The position numbers and the translations under genes were made by a program. Shown one piece after another: positions 7,336-15,936 of a stretch of DNA of 56,464 bases. Within the stretch, counting starts at the first letter, position 1, and every line of letters starts with the position of its first letter. Origin of the DNA: Ulvibacter sp047614245 (GTDB taxonomy: Bacteria > Bacteroidota > Bacteroidia > Flavobacteriales > Flavobacteriaceae); contig JBLHIC010000007.1 of assembly GCA_047614245.1 (NCBI GenBank), positions 1 to 56,464 of the forward strand. The letters run 5' to 3'. The notes below the pieces were generated by a model that searched no databases, was not told the DNA's origin, and saw nothing but the letters and a program-made list of their open reading frames with translations.

Positions 7336-8607
7336 ATGAATATACCTGAGACAAAAGTACCCCGAATTATTGTTATTGGTGGCGGATTTGGAGGTGTTTC
7401 TTTTATCAATCAATTACGGAAAGTTAAGGTTCAAATTGTACTTTTCGATCGACACAATTATCATACGTTTCAACCACTACTTTATCAAGTGTCAACTGCC
7501 GGTTTAGAGCCGGATTCAATTGCATATCCACTTCGGAAAGTTTTCAGAAAGAATAATGATTTTCATTTCAGACTGGCTGAAGTGAAAAATATCGATACAC
7601 AGCGAAGTCGCATTGAAACTTCTATTGGAAGCCTGTCCTATGATTATCTTGTGATTGCAACGGGCACTCGCACTAATTTCTTTGGAAATAAAAGTATCGA
7701 AGCGAATAGCATGCCTATGAAGACCATACCGCAGGCATTGGATATACGGTCTTTGATATTACAAAATATCGAAGAGGCAGATCTAACCGATTCAGAAACT
7801 GAAAGGAAATGTCTGCTTAACTTTGTTATTGCAGGGGCTGGACCTACAGGGGTTGAGCTCGCGGGAGCATTGGCAGAATTCAGAAGGGGTATTTTAAAAT
7901 TTGACTATCCCGAACTCGATGAAAATGAAATGAAAGTTCACCTAATTGAAGGCTCCTCAAAAGTACTGGCTGCAATGAGCGACCATGCATCAACAAAAGC
8001 TCATAAATTTTTGACTAATCTAGGGGTGAACATTCACTTAAATACAATTGTTAAGGATTACGATGGTAAAACAGTTTATACCGAAAATGAAAATTTCGAA
8101 TCGTCAACTTTTATATGGGCGGCGGGCGTAACAGGAGCTCCAATTAATGGAATCGACGGGAATTCCTTAGTTGAAAGAACCAATCGCTACAAAGTAGATA
8201 ATTTTAATAAAATTGACGGATTTGATACTATTTATGCTTTGGGAGATATTGCACTAATGACTACCGAGAACTATCCGAAAGGACATCCACAAGTTGCGCA
8301 ACCAGCTATACAGCAGGGAAAACAGCTAGGTAAAAATGTTAAAAGATTACTAGCCAATAAAAAGATGGAACCCTTTTCATATTTTGATAAAGGCACAATG
8401 GCGACCATAGGACGTAATAAGGCGGTTTGCGATGTTAAGAACATGCACTTCGCAGGAGCTTTAGCCTGGTTCTTATGGATGTTTGTTCATCTTTGGTTTT
8501 TAGTAGGTTTTAGAAATAGGGTGATCACCTTTTTTAATTGGACCTATAGTTATATCAATTACGACAGAGCCGCCCGTTTGATCATTCGTCCTTTTCGAAA
8601 AAAATGA
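7336..8607 (+). CDS. Type II NADH:quinone oxidoreductase-like FAD/NAD(P) enzyme
   Basis: 423 residues. FAD-binding Rossmann motif IVIGGGFGG at residues 12-20; second, NADH-binding Rossmann motif IAGAGPTGVELAG near residues 172-184; a C-terminal FAD motif, TIYALGDIA, near residue 300. The C-terminus (FFNWTYSYINYDRAARLI) has the hydrophobic, basic membrane-anchoring character of NDH-2 enzymes. It would pass electrons from NADH to menaquinone without pumping protons. Length and motif order match NDH-2. It is monocistronic by context and starts just after the 24-bp repeat array. Confidence 0.9.
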   Translation: MNIPETKVPRIIVIGGGFGGVSFINQLRKVKVQIVLFDRHNYHTFQPLLYQVSTAGLEPDSIAYPLRKVFRKNNDFHFRLAEVKNIDTQRSRIETSIGSLSYDYLVIATGTRTNFFGNKSIEANSMPMKTIPQALDIRSLILQNIEEADLTDSETERKCLLNFVIAGAGPTGVELAGALAEFRRGILKFDYPELDENEMKVHLIEGSSKVLAAMSDHASTKAHKFLTNLGVNIHLNTIVKDYDGKTVYTENENFESSTFIWAAGVTGAPINGIDGNSLVERTNRYKVDNFNKIDGFDTIYALGDIALMTTENYPKGHPQVAQPAIQQGKQLGKNVKRLLANKKMEPFSYFDKGTMATIGRNKAVCDVKNMHFAGALAWFLWMFVHLWFLVGFRNRVITFFNWTYSYINYDRAARLIIRPFRKK

Positions 8608-8928
8608 ATAGACTTAAGCGGGAAGCAGGAGGTTTGTTGAATCGTGTAATCGTAGTTTGAGGTAAATATTTTACCCTAAACCACTTCACGATTGTTGATT
8701 GCTGATTGCTGATTTTTGAAATGTAAAAAAATTAATTCATTGACTCCTTGATTAATTACCTCATTAATTCATTACCTCATTGATTCATGTCATCGTAGCT
8801 TAAAAGTAACATTTTGCTCTAAAATTCCAAACAACTACAGCTCAACTCCGTTCAGTGACCAAACAATTACACGATTCAACTAAATTAATTCACTAACTCA
8901 CTCATTAATTCATTAACTCATTGATTAC
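8608..8928. repeat. 321-bp non-coding gap made of several repeat families
   Basis: No open reading frame with coding character was found. The gap contains GATTGTTGATTGCTGATTGC units (about 8690-8717), CATTAATTCATTACCTCATT units (about 8731-8790 and 8883-8926), and a block with AAAAGTAACATTTT (8790-8831) that recurs near 46239-46280. It separates a rightward gene from a leftward gene that converge, so it may also hold transcription stops, but no clean GC hairpin is visible. Confidence 0.6.
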
Positions 8929-9936
8929 CTAATTTTTAATAAACTTTAAGGTAATCTCTCCTAAATTAGTTGCCACTCTAAGGAAATAGACACCTGTATT
9001 TAAAGCTGAAATATTTATATCCAGCCTCTTGTTGTTAACTGATTGCTCGTTGTTTGTAATCAATTTTTTTCCTGAAATATCAATAAGTTCATAAGACATT
9101 GAAGATATAGAAGTATCAATTATTAAAGAAAGTCTATTGTTAGCAGGATTAGGAAACAGCTGAATTTTTTCCTTTATGGTATTTTCTTCAACACCTAAAA
9201 AATTGTTATATAAATCCTGAAGAAGATCTATAGGCTCGACTCCCGATGCTTGTTGTCCAACATTTAGTCGGATGTAAGGATCATTAGGGTTATCAGTTGC
9301 TTTATATACTAGCAAATATGCAGTAGTAGATGATGTTCCACTTGCAAGACAGCGCGAATCTGCGCCAGCAAAATTGGCTCCTTGCATCGCAGCCATAAGT
9401 TTATCTGCTAATGTCCCGGTAGTAATATCAAAATTCGTCTCCATATTGTCTATAACAGTCTGATTCAAGAGAATATTCCCTTGCACACTAAAATTAGCCC
9501 CTTGACGATCTTCTTTATAATTATCTGCTAAGCTTCCTGTCCATCCGGCCGCTCTCGGGTTTCCAGAAGCATCAAGATCTACGATCCCATATTGTCTGTA
9601 TTCTGGATTAAAACCTTGACTACTACAAGAATCATTTAGCAATAAATAATCAATAATTTCTGAAGGGCTAGATCCCGATTCCATTTGTGCTATTGCGTTT
9701 TGAAGGTTGGTATTCGGGATGCAAACCCACGCCTGAGAATTAACACCACCTCTACCAGGAATAATATCAGTAATGATATCTATAATGCCGCCAGCACCTA
9801 TACCAGTGACACAGGAAGCTCCTGCAGAACCAATATCACCAGTCACAGGATCAACAGCGATAATTGAAAAAGTATCTTGTGCCATAAGATTAGCTGTGAC
9901 TAGAATAGCAAATAGGAAAGTATAAAGTGTCTTCAT
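8929..9936 (-). CDS. DUF1028 protein with T9SS type A sorting domain
   Basis: 335 residues. A signal peptide (residues 1-19, ending LMAQ) precedes the DUF1028 domain at about residues 20-235, which starts DTFSIIAVDPVTGDIG and contains GAGGIIDIITDI, PGRGGVNSQ and GANFSVQGN. DUF1028 proteins have an Ntn-hydrolase-like fold, but their reaction is unknown. Residues about 260-335 form a T9SS C-terminal domain: IQLFPNPANNRLSL, the YELIDISGKKL strand and GVYFLRV, ending TLKFIKN. It is therefore predicted to be secreted or surface-attached. A TATCTTTA box, one mismatch from consensus, lies shortly before the start. Confidence 0.88.
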   Translation of the reverse strand: MKTLYTFLFAILVTANLMAQDTFSIIAVDPVTGDIGSAGASCVTGIGAGGIIDIITDIIPGRGGVNSQAWVCIPNTNLQNAIAQMESGSSPSEIIDYLLLNDSCSSQGFNPEYRQYGIVDLDASGNPRAAGWTGSLADNYKEDRQGANFSVQGNILLNQTVIDNMETNFDITTGTLADKLMAAMQGANFAGADSRCLASGTSSTTAYLLVYKATDNPNDPYIRLNVGQQASGVEPIDLLQDLYNNFLGVEENTIKEKIQLFPNPANNRLSLIIDTSISSMSYELIDISGKKLITNNEQSVNNKRLDINISALNTGVYFLRVATNLGEITLKFIKN

Positions 9937-10080
9937 GATTTTTTTATAAAGATACCAATTTTCGAAATATTCAATATTAATTTTACATTTGAGTAGCTGA
10001 ATATTACGTTTCGGTTTTTTTTATTCTGAAAGCATTCATGTTTGTATCACTTTTGTCCTATAAAATTAACTAGTTACAAC

Positions 10081-12258
10081 ATGAACAATTCTTTAAAACG
10101 ATTTTCACATTTTATTTTTCTTGCCATCTTTATATGCCTCGTACCCCTTACAGCTATAAGTCAAACTACAGTTTCGGGGCTAGTAACAGAATCTAATGGA
10201 AGACCAATAGAAGGAGCTAATGTTTATTTTGAAGGCACCTACGATGGGGCATCAACGAATGCTGAAGGAGTTTTTTCTTTTGAAACTTCCGAAACCGGTG
10301 TTCAAACGCTAACGTTCTCCTCGGTTTCTTTTGAGACTTTTGTAATGGCAGCGACCATAAATCAAATGCAAAACTTAAAAGTAGTGCTGCGAGAAGATGT
10401 AAATTCGTTAGATACCGTCGTATTATCGGCGGGGACATTTGAAGCCAGTGATAACAGTAAAATCTCTGTTCTAAAACCTTTGGATGTTGTTACTACAGCA
10501 AGTGCATTGGGTGATTTCGTTGGAGCGCTCCAGACATTACCTGGGACAACAACCGTTGCCGAAGATGGTCGTCTTTTTGTGCGTGGGGGAGACGCAAATG
10601 AAACGCAAATTTTTATTGATGGAGTTCGCGTATTTACACCCTATACTCCTACAACTAATAATACACCAACCCGAGGGCGTTTCAGTCCGTTTCTGTTCGA
10701 CGGAATTACCTTCTCTACTGGGGGTTATTCTGCAGAATACGGACAGGCACTTTCGTCAGTTTTGTTGCTTAGTACTATAGATGAGCCAGTCCAAGAAAAA
10801 ACGGATATTTCAATTATGACTGTCGGACTAGGACTTGGGAATACACAAAAGTGGAATAAGAGTTCTTTGAGCGTTAATGGATCTTACATAAATCTAGCAC
10901 CCTATGTTGCCTTGTTTCCAGACCGTAACGATTGGCAAAAACCTTTTGAAGTGATATCTGGGGAAGCTGTTTTTCGTCAAAAGTTTGAAACAGGACTTCT
11001 GAAAGTATACACTGCTTTTGATACTACAGGTTTTCAATTAACACAAGAAGACATTAATGTACCAGCTGGTATTAATGTTAAATTGAAGAATAATAATTTT
11101 TATACCAATGCCAGCTATACTGGGGACTTAGGTTCTCGTTGGAAAATATTTAGCGGTGTTAGTTATACGGGGGCGAAGAAGAAGGCCGATGTCGAATCAT
11201 TGAATATTGATAACACTGAAAACTCTGCTCATCTAAAGTTAAAGCTTAGAAAGAGATTTAGCAGCCGATTTAAATTAAACTTTGGGGCGGAGCAGTTTTT
11301 AACAGATTTCACTGAAGATTTTGCAGATACATCTTTCAATACCAACTATGGTTTCAATAATAATATAAGCGGACTTTTTTCAGAAGCCGATATAATATTC
11401 TCAAGAAAGTTTGCTATGAAGTTGGGTGTCCGTGGTGAATATAGCGCAGCTTTTGACGAGTTTACTATTTCTCCTAGAGCTTCATTGGCTTATAAAACGG
11501 GGAGAAGTAGTCAGTTATCATTGGCATATGGAGATTTTTATCAGCAGCCAAACAACGATGTTCTCAAATTCAATAATAATCTGAGAGCTCAAAAGACCCA
11601 GCACTTTATTATGAATTACCAATATTCGGCAAACAATAGAATATTTAGAGCTGAAGCGTATCGCAAGGAATATAATAACCTAGCCTCTTATAATACTGAT
11701 ACGCCCCAATTTAATAGTGTATATACAAGTGATGGCGACGGATATGCGCAGGGAATTGATCTTTTTTGGCGAGACGATGAATCTATCAAGAATGTCGATT
11801 ATTGGGTGAGTTATTCGTTATTAGACACCGAAAGAAAATATCAAAATTTTCCAACTACAGCAACGCCATCATATGCAAATACACACAATCTTTCGGTGGT
11901 GGCTAAATATTGGATTGATGATTGGAAAAGTCAGATAGGTTTCAGTTATCAGTATGGTAGCGGCCGGACTTACACCGATTTGAACAAACCTGGTTTCCTT
12001 CAGGACAAACTGAAAGATTATCACAGTATAAGTCTTAATTGGGCATATCTAATTTCTCAGCAAAAAATACTCTATGTATCTGTTAATAATGCACTAGGAT
12101 TCGCAAATGTCAATGGCTATCAATATTCTAACACACCAAATACTAGCGGCGTATTTGATCGTAGATCACTATTGCCAGCGGCAGATCAGTTCTTTTTTGT
12201 AGGCTTCTTTTGGACGATCAGCGATGATGGTACGGATAATCAATTGGATAATCTTTAG
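10081..12258 (+). CDS. TonB-dependent outer-membrane receptor
   Basis: 725 residues from the ATG at 10081; an in-frame ATG at 10042 would spoil the signal peptide FIFLAIFICLVPLTAISQ. Residues about 28-110 form a CarboxypepD_reg-like domain (TVSGLVTESNGRPIEGANVY). A plug domain follows (LPGTTTVAEDGRLFVRGGD, about residues 150-240), then a beta-barrel ending with NNALGFANVNGYQYS and an aromatic C-terminal strand. It would import a siderophore, vitamin or oligomer using TonB energy. No SusD gene is adjacent, so a SusC-type glycan role is not indicated. Substrate unknown. Confidence 0.9.
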   Translation: MNNSLKRFSHFIFLAIFICLVPLTAISQTTVSGLVTESNGRPIEGANVYFEGTYDGASTNAEGVFSFETSETGVQTLTFSSVSFETFVMAATINQMQNLKVVLREDVNSLDTVVLSAGTFEASDNSKISVLKPLDVVTTASALGDFVGALQTLPGTTTVAEDGRLFVRGGDANETQIFIDGVRVFTPYTPTTNNTPTRGRFSPFLFDGITFSTGGYSAEYGQALSSVLLLSTIDEPVQEKTDISIMTVGLGLGNTQKWNKSSLSVNGSYINLAPYVALFPDRNDWQKPFEVISGEAVFRQKFETGLLKVYTAFDTTGFQLTQEDINVPAGINVKLKNNNFYTNASYTGDLGSRWKIFSGVSYTGAKKKADVESLNIDNTENSAHLKLKLRKRFSSRFKLNFGAEQFLTDFTEDFADTSFNTNYGFNNNISGLFSEADIIFSRKFAMKLGVRGEYSAAFDEFTISPRASLAYKTGRSSQLSLAYGDFYQQPNNDVLKFNNNLRAQKTQHFIMNYQYSANNRIFRAEAYRKEYNNLASYNTDTPQFNSVYTSDGDGYAQGIDLFWRDDESIKNVDYWVSYSLLDTERKYQNFPTTATPSYANTHNLSVVAKYWIDDWKSQIGFSYQYGSGRTYTDLNKPGFLQDKLKDYHSISLNWAYLISQQKILYVSVNNALGFANVNGYQYSNTPNTSGVFDRRSLLPAADQFFFVGFFWTISDDGTDNQLDNL

Positions 12259-12289
12259 GTGTTGGGTTCTGGGTGCCGGTTAAAAGAAT

Positions 12290-12347
12290 GACTTCTCGAT
12301 ACTAAATTCAAATTTACTTGCGTAAATTGAATTTCACTCGAAGTGAC
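12290..12347. repeat. REP-like imperfect palindrome
   Basis: The left arm ACTAAATTCAAATTTAC and right arm GTAAATTGAATTT pair around the loop TTGC, and outer arms GACTTCTCGA and CGAAGTGAC extend the hairpin. The outer TTCTCGA/CACTCGAAG motif resembles palindromic intergenic repeats of Flavobacteriaceae. Placed 32 bp after the TonB receptor stop, it could also slow or stop transcription, although it lacks a T tail. Confidence 0.55.
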
Positions 12348-12507
12348 TGTGTGCGAGGGGAGATGTGAGATGTGAGAAAAAAGGGGCAAGACTCAAGACT
12401 AACAAAAGAAGTCAAAAGTAAGAATTGAGACTGAAGACGGAAAACAGAAATTCAAAGAGAAAAGGCAACCCAGCACCCAACACCCAAAACCTAGACCCCT
12501 TCAAACA

Positions 12508-12537
12508 ACAGTTCGTCCACTAAATATGACATTTGGG
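12508..12537 (+). promoter_or_regulatory. Putative LytTR operator: direct repeat upstream of the 2TM/LytTR operon
   Basis: ACAGTTCGT (12508-12516) matches the LytTR half-site consensus [TA][AC][CA]GTTN[AG][TG] at every position. After 12 bases comes ACATTTGGG (12529-12537), with one mismatch. A 21-bp period places both half-sites on one face of the DNA, as known for LytTR proteins such as AgrA and AlgR. The site lies 82 bp before the first gene of an operon that ends with a LytTR regulator, so autoregulation is the natural inference. Confidence 0.6.
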
Positions 12538-12618
12538 TATTTGACTTTTTAAAAAGCTACTGTCTTGATAGATATTTACATTATAATAATGATCAGGTTG
12601 GTCTAAAACTTAAAAACT

Positions 12619-13032
12619 ATGCAAACTATAATCACTTACTTAACCCTACTGCTTACTGGACTTTTTATGCACGGTCAAAATACGATCGAAGTATCAATGT
12701 CCGGATTTGATAACAATGATGGCACTGCAATGATAGCATTGTATGATTCTGCGGAGAGTTTTCTCGAAAAAAGACTTCTTGGTAAAATATCAAAAATAGA
12801 AAATAATGAGGCTAAGGTTATCTTTTCAGATGTTCCTGATGGTATTTATGCAATTTCAGTCGTGCACGATGAGGATGAAAATGGAAGGCTGAATATGGTA
12901 ATGGGTTTTTACCCTTCCGAAGCTTCAGGAGCTTCCAATAATGCTCCTGCCAACTTTGGGCCACCAAAATGGGAAGAAGCAAAGTTCGGAGTGAAGAACG
13001 GACAGCTAGTAAAACAAAATATTAAACTATAG
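12619..13032 (+). CDS. DUF2141 exported protein, first gene of the LytTR operon
   Basis: 137 residues with a signal peptide (LTLLLTGLFMHGQ). The DUF2141 domain fills the rest: VSMSGFDNNDGTAMIALYDS, then VPDGIYAISVVHDEDENG, and the C-terminal FGPPKWEEAKF. The PDGxYAxxxxHDED motif is the family hallmark, with His and Asp/Glu that might bind metal. The fold is probably an immunoglobulin-like beta-sandwich; function is unknown. It sits 82 bp downstream of the putative LytTR operator and 13 bp before a small ORF, so it is probably an output or sensed component of the downstream kinase/regulator pair. Confidence 0.88.
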   Translation: MQTIITYLTLLLTGLFMHGQNTIEVSMSGFDNNDGTAMIALYDSAESFLEKRLLGKISKIENNEAKVIFSDVPDGIYAISVVHDEDENGRLNMVMGFYPSEASGASNNAPANFGPPKWEEAKFGVKNGQLVKQNIKL

Positions 13033-13045
13033 TAATTTTAAAATT

Positions 13046-13147
13046 ATGTCTGGAATTTGGCTTAAAAATTCTGGAAAACACAAATCATTAAAAGTTTTAT
13101 TTATCTTGAGCGCATTACTGTTACTTGCAGGATTGATAATACTATAA
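13046..13147 (+). CDS. 33-residue single-pass membrane peptide
   Basis: An ATG at 13046 opens a 33-codon frame ending in TAA at 13147. The peptide has a polar basic N-terminus (MSGIWLKNSGKHKSLK) and one uninterrupted hydrophobic helix (VLFILSALLLLAGLIIL) up to its end, the architecture of known bacterial small membrane proteins. It fits exactly in the gap between two operon genes (13 bp after the DUF2141 stop, 21 bp before the next start). Such peptides often tune membrane kinases, and a LytS-type kinase is encoded 0.7 kb downstream. Expression is not proven. Confidence 0.5.
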   Translation: MSGIWLKNSGKHKSLKVLFILSALLLLAGLIIL

Positions 13148-13168
13148 CAGTCAAATAACAATCAAATT

Positions 13169-13816
13169 ATGAAAAAATTTACAATTATATTGATCTTTTT
13201 AATCTCGTTTAGCGCGATTAGTCAAACAACGGAAACAGAAACAAAAACTAAATATCAGTTGGGCATGACCAAGGCATTCGACCTTTGGAAAAATGGTAAA
13301 CCTTGGGAGGCCGCTAATTTATTTGAGCGCATTGCCACGGCCGAGCCTGACAATTGGTTACCATCATTTTACGTAGCTCAGGTAAATATATTAAACAGTT
13401 TTAATGAAAAAGACAAAGCTAAGATTACAGCTCAACTAGGGAAAGCTAGAGATTTTTTAAACGACGCTATGGCAATTTCAAAAAATAACCCAGAAATTAT
13501 GGTCATAGAGGCACAATTGTATACAGCTTGGGTTGTGTTTGATGGCCAGCAATATGGAATGACCTATTCGGCTAAAATTGCAGGTATTTACAAAGAGGCT
13601 ATGGAAATAGCGCCTGATAACCCGAGAGTTGTTTTAGGTAAAACAGAATGGGATATGGGATCGGCTCAGTTTTTTGGACAGCCAATAGATAAATACTGCC
13701 CTGAGGTACAACGTGCCGTTGCCTTATTTGATACTTTTGTTCCAGAAGGTGAGTTTTTTCCTCAAGGCGGGAAAGAATATGCAGAAGGTGTAATGGTAAA
13801 AACTTGTAAAGAATAA
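13169..13816 (+). CDS. Periplasmic TPR-like protein of the LytTR operon
   Basis: 215 residues: signal peptide (KKFTIILIFLISFSAISQ), then an all-helical body with TPR-like spacing (AFDLWKNGKPWEAANLFERIA, NPEIMVIEAQLYTAW, MEIAPDNPRVVLGK). No enzyme motif is seen. The stop shares one base with the start of the kinase gene (TAATG), so translation is coupled. By location and coupling it may be a periplasmic partner of the kinase; that is inference. Confidence 0.8.
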   Translation: MKKFTIILIFLISFSAISQTTETETKTKYQLGMTKAFDLWKNGKPWEAANLFERIATAEPDNWLPSFYVAQVNILNSFNEKDKAKITAQLGKARDFLNDAMAISKNNPEIMVIEAQLYTAWVVFDGQQYGMTYSAKIAGIYKEAMEIAPDNPRVVLGKTEWDMGSAQFFGQPIDKYCPEVQRAVALFDTFVPEGEFFPQGGKEYAEGVMVKTCKE

Positions 13817-15150
13817 TGAAATTTATTTTAAAGGAGTTAGGAAAAGCATTTGGTATTGGTCTACTGGTATTTATAGTTCTTGGAATCGTTAGGTTCGCAA
13901 ATGTTGGGGTATTTTTCAGAAATGGATCATTTGTTTCTGACCTAATTTATAATCAGATCTATTCAGTTGTGCTTTACGGTTCCAATGCTCTTTTAATATT
14001 TTACTTTCTTAAAAAGTATAAAAGTGATTTTTTTAAATTGAAACACCTTGTAAAGGGAATCATAGGAGGTGTTATAATTACTTTGTTTTGCATCTTCATG
14101 ATAAACTTAGTAAACGGTGTTGTTATAAAAGGTGAAAGCCTTGAAACGTTTGTTAGTGGAGAATCACCAGGGAAATATTATATCAGTTTTATTATCTCCA
14201 TGGTAATCCTTCTTATTTTCTATTCCTTCTTTTATTACCGTTATAAACAAGAGAATAAAGTTAAGGAACAAAAAATAATCGCTGGAACCGCTTCTGCAAA
14301 GTTTGATGCATTAAAAAATCAGTTAGATCCTCATTTCTTGTTTAACAGCTTAAATGTTCTAACGAGCTTGATAGAAGAGAATCCTTTAGCTGCGACAAAG
14401 TTCACTACAGCACTGTCTAAAGTTTACAGATATGTTTTAGAACAGAAAAGTAAGGACTTAGTGACAGTAGCGGAAGAATTGAAATTTGCAGATTTATATA
14501 TGTCGCTTATGAAAATGCGATTTGAGGACAGTATAGTCTTTACAAAGCCTGATAGTATATCAAATCCCGAGGCAAAAGTAGTTCCACTATCACTGCAATT
14601 ATTGCTCGAAAATGCTGTAAAGCATAATCAAGTCACCCCTTCAAAGAAATTACATATTTCTATTATAGAAGAAGATGGGAATTTAATTATTTCGAATAAT
14701 GTACAACCTAAACAAGTTATAAAAGAGAGTACAGGAGTTGGATTGAAGAATATTCAGCAGCGTTACGAATTATTGACCAACCGCCCCGTTACAATAAATG
14801 AAAATACAAATCAATTTAGCATTTCAATACCTATGCTAACAAAAGAAACTATAATAATGAGAACACAGGATATACATATTTCAGAAAAAAAATACGCTCT
14901 GGCAAAAGAGCAGGTCGAAAAAGTGAAAGGATTTTACATTCACACCACCATATATCTCATATTTGTACCAATTTTTATATGGTTAAACTTTCAATCCAAC
15001 GCAGGGTTTCCATGGGCTGTTTTCCCTATAGGGGGATGGGGATTTGGAGTGCTGGGACATGCGGCAGAAACTTTCAACTACAATCCATTCTTCGGAAAAG
15101 ATTGGGAAGAACGAAAGATAAGGGACTATATGGATAAAGATAATTATTAA
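13816..15150 (+). CDS. LytS-type sensor histidine kinase with C-terminal 2TM domain
   Basis: 444 residues. Four membrane helices (about 10-30, 45-66, 82-103, 122-143) precede a coiled linker. The His_kinase (PF06580-type) domain follows: LKNQLDPHFLFNSLN places the phospho-accepting His at 173. The HATPase segment has LLLENAVKHNQ (N-box Asn266) and STGVGLKNIQQRY (G-box). Residues about 357-440 add a 2TM domain: KKYALAKEQVEKVKGFY, two short membrane helices, then FFGKDWEERKIRDYMDKDN. Having a 2TM domain after the ATPase would return the C-terminus to the membrane. The partner is the LytTR regulator 0.8 kb downstream. The same DWEERKI...YMDKDN ending is found in the next gene, which suggests duplication. 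Confidence 0.9.
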   Translation: MKFILKELGKAFGIGLLVFIVLGIVRFANVGVFFRNGSFVSDLIYNQIYSVVLYGSNALLIFYFLKKYKSDFFKLKHLVKGIIGGVIITLFCIFMINLVNGVVIKGESLETFVSGESPGKYYISFIISMVILLIFYSFFYYRYKQENKVKEQKIIAGTASAKFDALKNQLDPHFLFNSLNVLTSLIEENPLAATKFTTALSKVYRYVLEQKSKDLVTVAEELKFADLYMSLMKMRFEDSIVFTKPDSISNPEAKVVPLSLQLLLENAVKHNQVTPSKKLHISIIEEDGNLIISNNVQPKQVIKESTGVGLKNIQQRYELLTNRPVTINENTNQFSISIPMLTKETIIMRTQDIHISEKKYALAKEQVEKVKGFYIHTTIYLIFVPIFIWLNFQSNAGFPWAVFPIGGWGFGVLGHAAETFNYNPFFGKDWEERKIRDYMDKDNY

Positions 15151-15244
15151 CAATTCAGAGGGCAATAACTACAGTTGAGAAGCATCCTTTTTTAAACAAG
15201 ATAAAGTCACCGTATTTTTGAATAATAATCTAAAAACACTAATT

Positions 15245-15553
15245 ATGGAACCTAATAAAAAAGACAATAGTTATTTTAAAGCGAAACGAAAAGTCGCCGA
15301 AATCAAGAAGTTTTATACTGGATTAATAATGTACATTATCGTTATATCATTTCTAGCTGGAATTAATTATTATTCAAACGAATGGCGATATGCTTGGTTT
15401 TTATGGGCAGCATTTGGTTGGGGAATTGGAGTGTTCTTTCAAGGGGTTAAGGCCTTCAATTGGAATCCGATTTACGGAAAAGATTGGGAGGAAAGAAAGA
15501 TTAAAGAATATATGGATAAGGACAACGACAACGACTCATCAATAAAGTTTTAA
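15245..15553 (+). CDS. Stand-alone 2TM domain protein (first copy)
   Basis: 102 residues from the ATG at 15245 (MEPNKKDNSYFKAKRKV); an upstream in-frame ATG at 15218 is less like family starts. Layout: basic helix KAKRKVAEIKKFY, two membrane helices (about 25-45 and 52-72), then YGKDWEERKIKEYMDKDN. The C-terminal motif is nearly identical to the end of the kinase encoded just upstream. 2TM proteins are found mainly beside LytS/LytTR systems in Bacteroidetes; function unknown. Confidence 0.85.
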   Translation: MEPNKKDNSYFKAKRKVAEIKKFYTGLIMYIIVISFLAGINYYSNEWRYAWFLWAAFGWGIGVFFQGVKAFNWNPIYGKDWEERKIKEYMDKDNDNDSSIKF

Positions 15554-15565
15554 TATTCTGGAATA

Positions 15566-15868
15566 ATGGAAACGAAACATAAATTAGAATATTTAAAAGC
15601 GAAGAAAAAGGTGGAAGATCTGAAAGGACTCTATGGGCACATTTGTGTTTACGTGATTCTTAATTCGTTAATGATTCTTTTTAACGCCAATGTTTTTAGT
15701 AGTCAAGCTATAGATTTCTCTGGCCTAGGGAATTATTTCACAGCACTTATGTGGGGAATTGGGTTGTTTTTTCATGCGCTGTATGTACTTCTTTATTTTA
15801 ACTTTAATAGTAATTTTATTAAACGATGGGAGGATAAAAAAATTCAAGAAATTCTCGATAAAGAATAG
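15566..15868 (+). CDS. Stand-alone 2TM domain protein (second copy)
   Basis: 100 residues: LEYLKAKKKVEDLKGLY, two membrane helices (about 24-43 and 55-77), and the tail FIKRWEDKKIQEILDKE. It follows the previous 2TM gene by 12 bp and is more diverged from the other two copies in the tail (RWEDKKI for DWEERKI). With the kinase C-terminus this makes three 2TM units in a row, pointing to a domain that multimerises or forms mixed complexes in the membrane. Confidence 0.85.
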   Translation: METKHKLEYLKAKKKVEDLKGLYGHICVYVILNSLMILFNANVFSSQAIDFSGLGNYFTALMWGIGLFFHALYVLLYFNFNSNFIKRWEDKKIQEILDKE

Positions 15869-15936
15869 CGCTATCTGCTAAGCTGTCTTGCTTTAAAACT
15901 AACTTACTGTTATCAATCAATTAACGAATTAACCAT

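Larger units (their letters stand above)
12259..12618. repeat. 360-bp non-coding gap: REP-like palindrome, repeat tracts and operator
   Basis: No coding region is visible. In order: an imperfect palindrome at 12290-12347; purine-rich GAGATGTGAGATGTGAG and AAGACTCAAGACTAAC units (about 12358-12470); CCCAGCACCCAACACCC units (12470-12499); a putative LytTR-binding direct repeat (12508-12537); and the leader of the DUF2141 operon. The TonB receptor transcript ends, and the signalling operon begins, inside this gap. Confidence 0.6.

Noticed and set aside
8929..12258. A polysaccharide utilisation locus around the TonB receptor
   Set aside because: No SusD-like gene or carbohydrate-active enzyme is next to the receptor.
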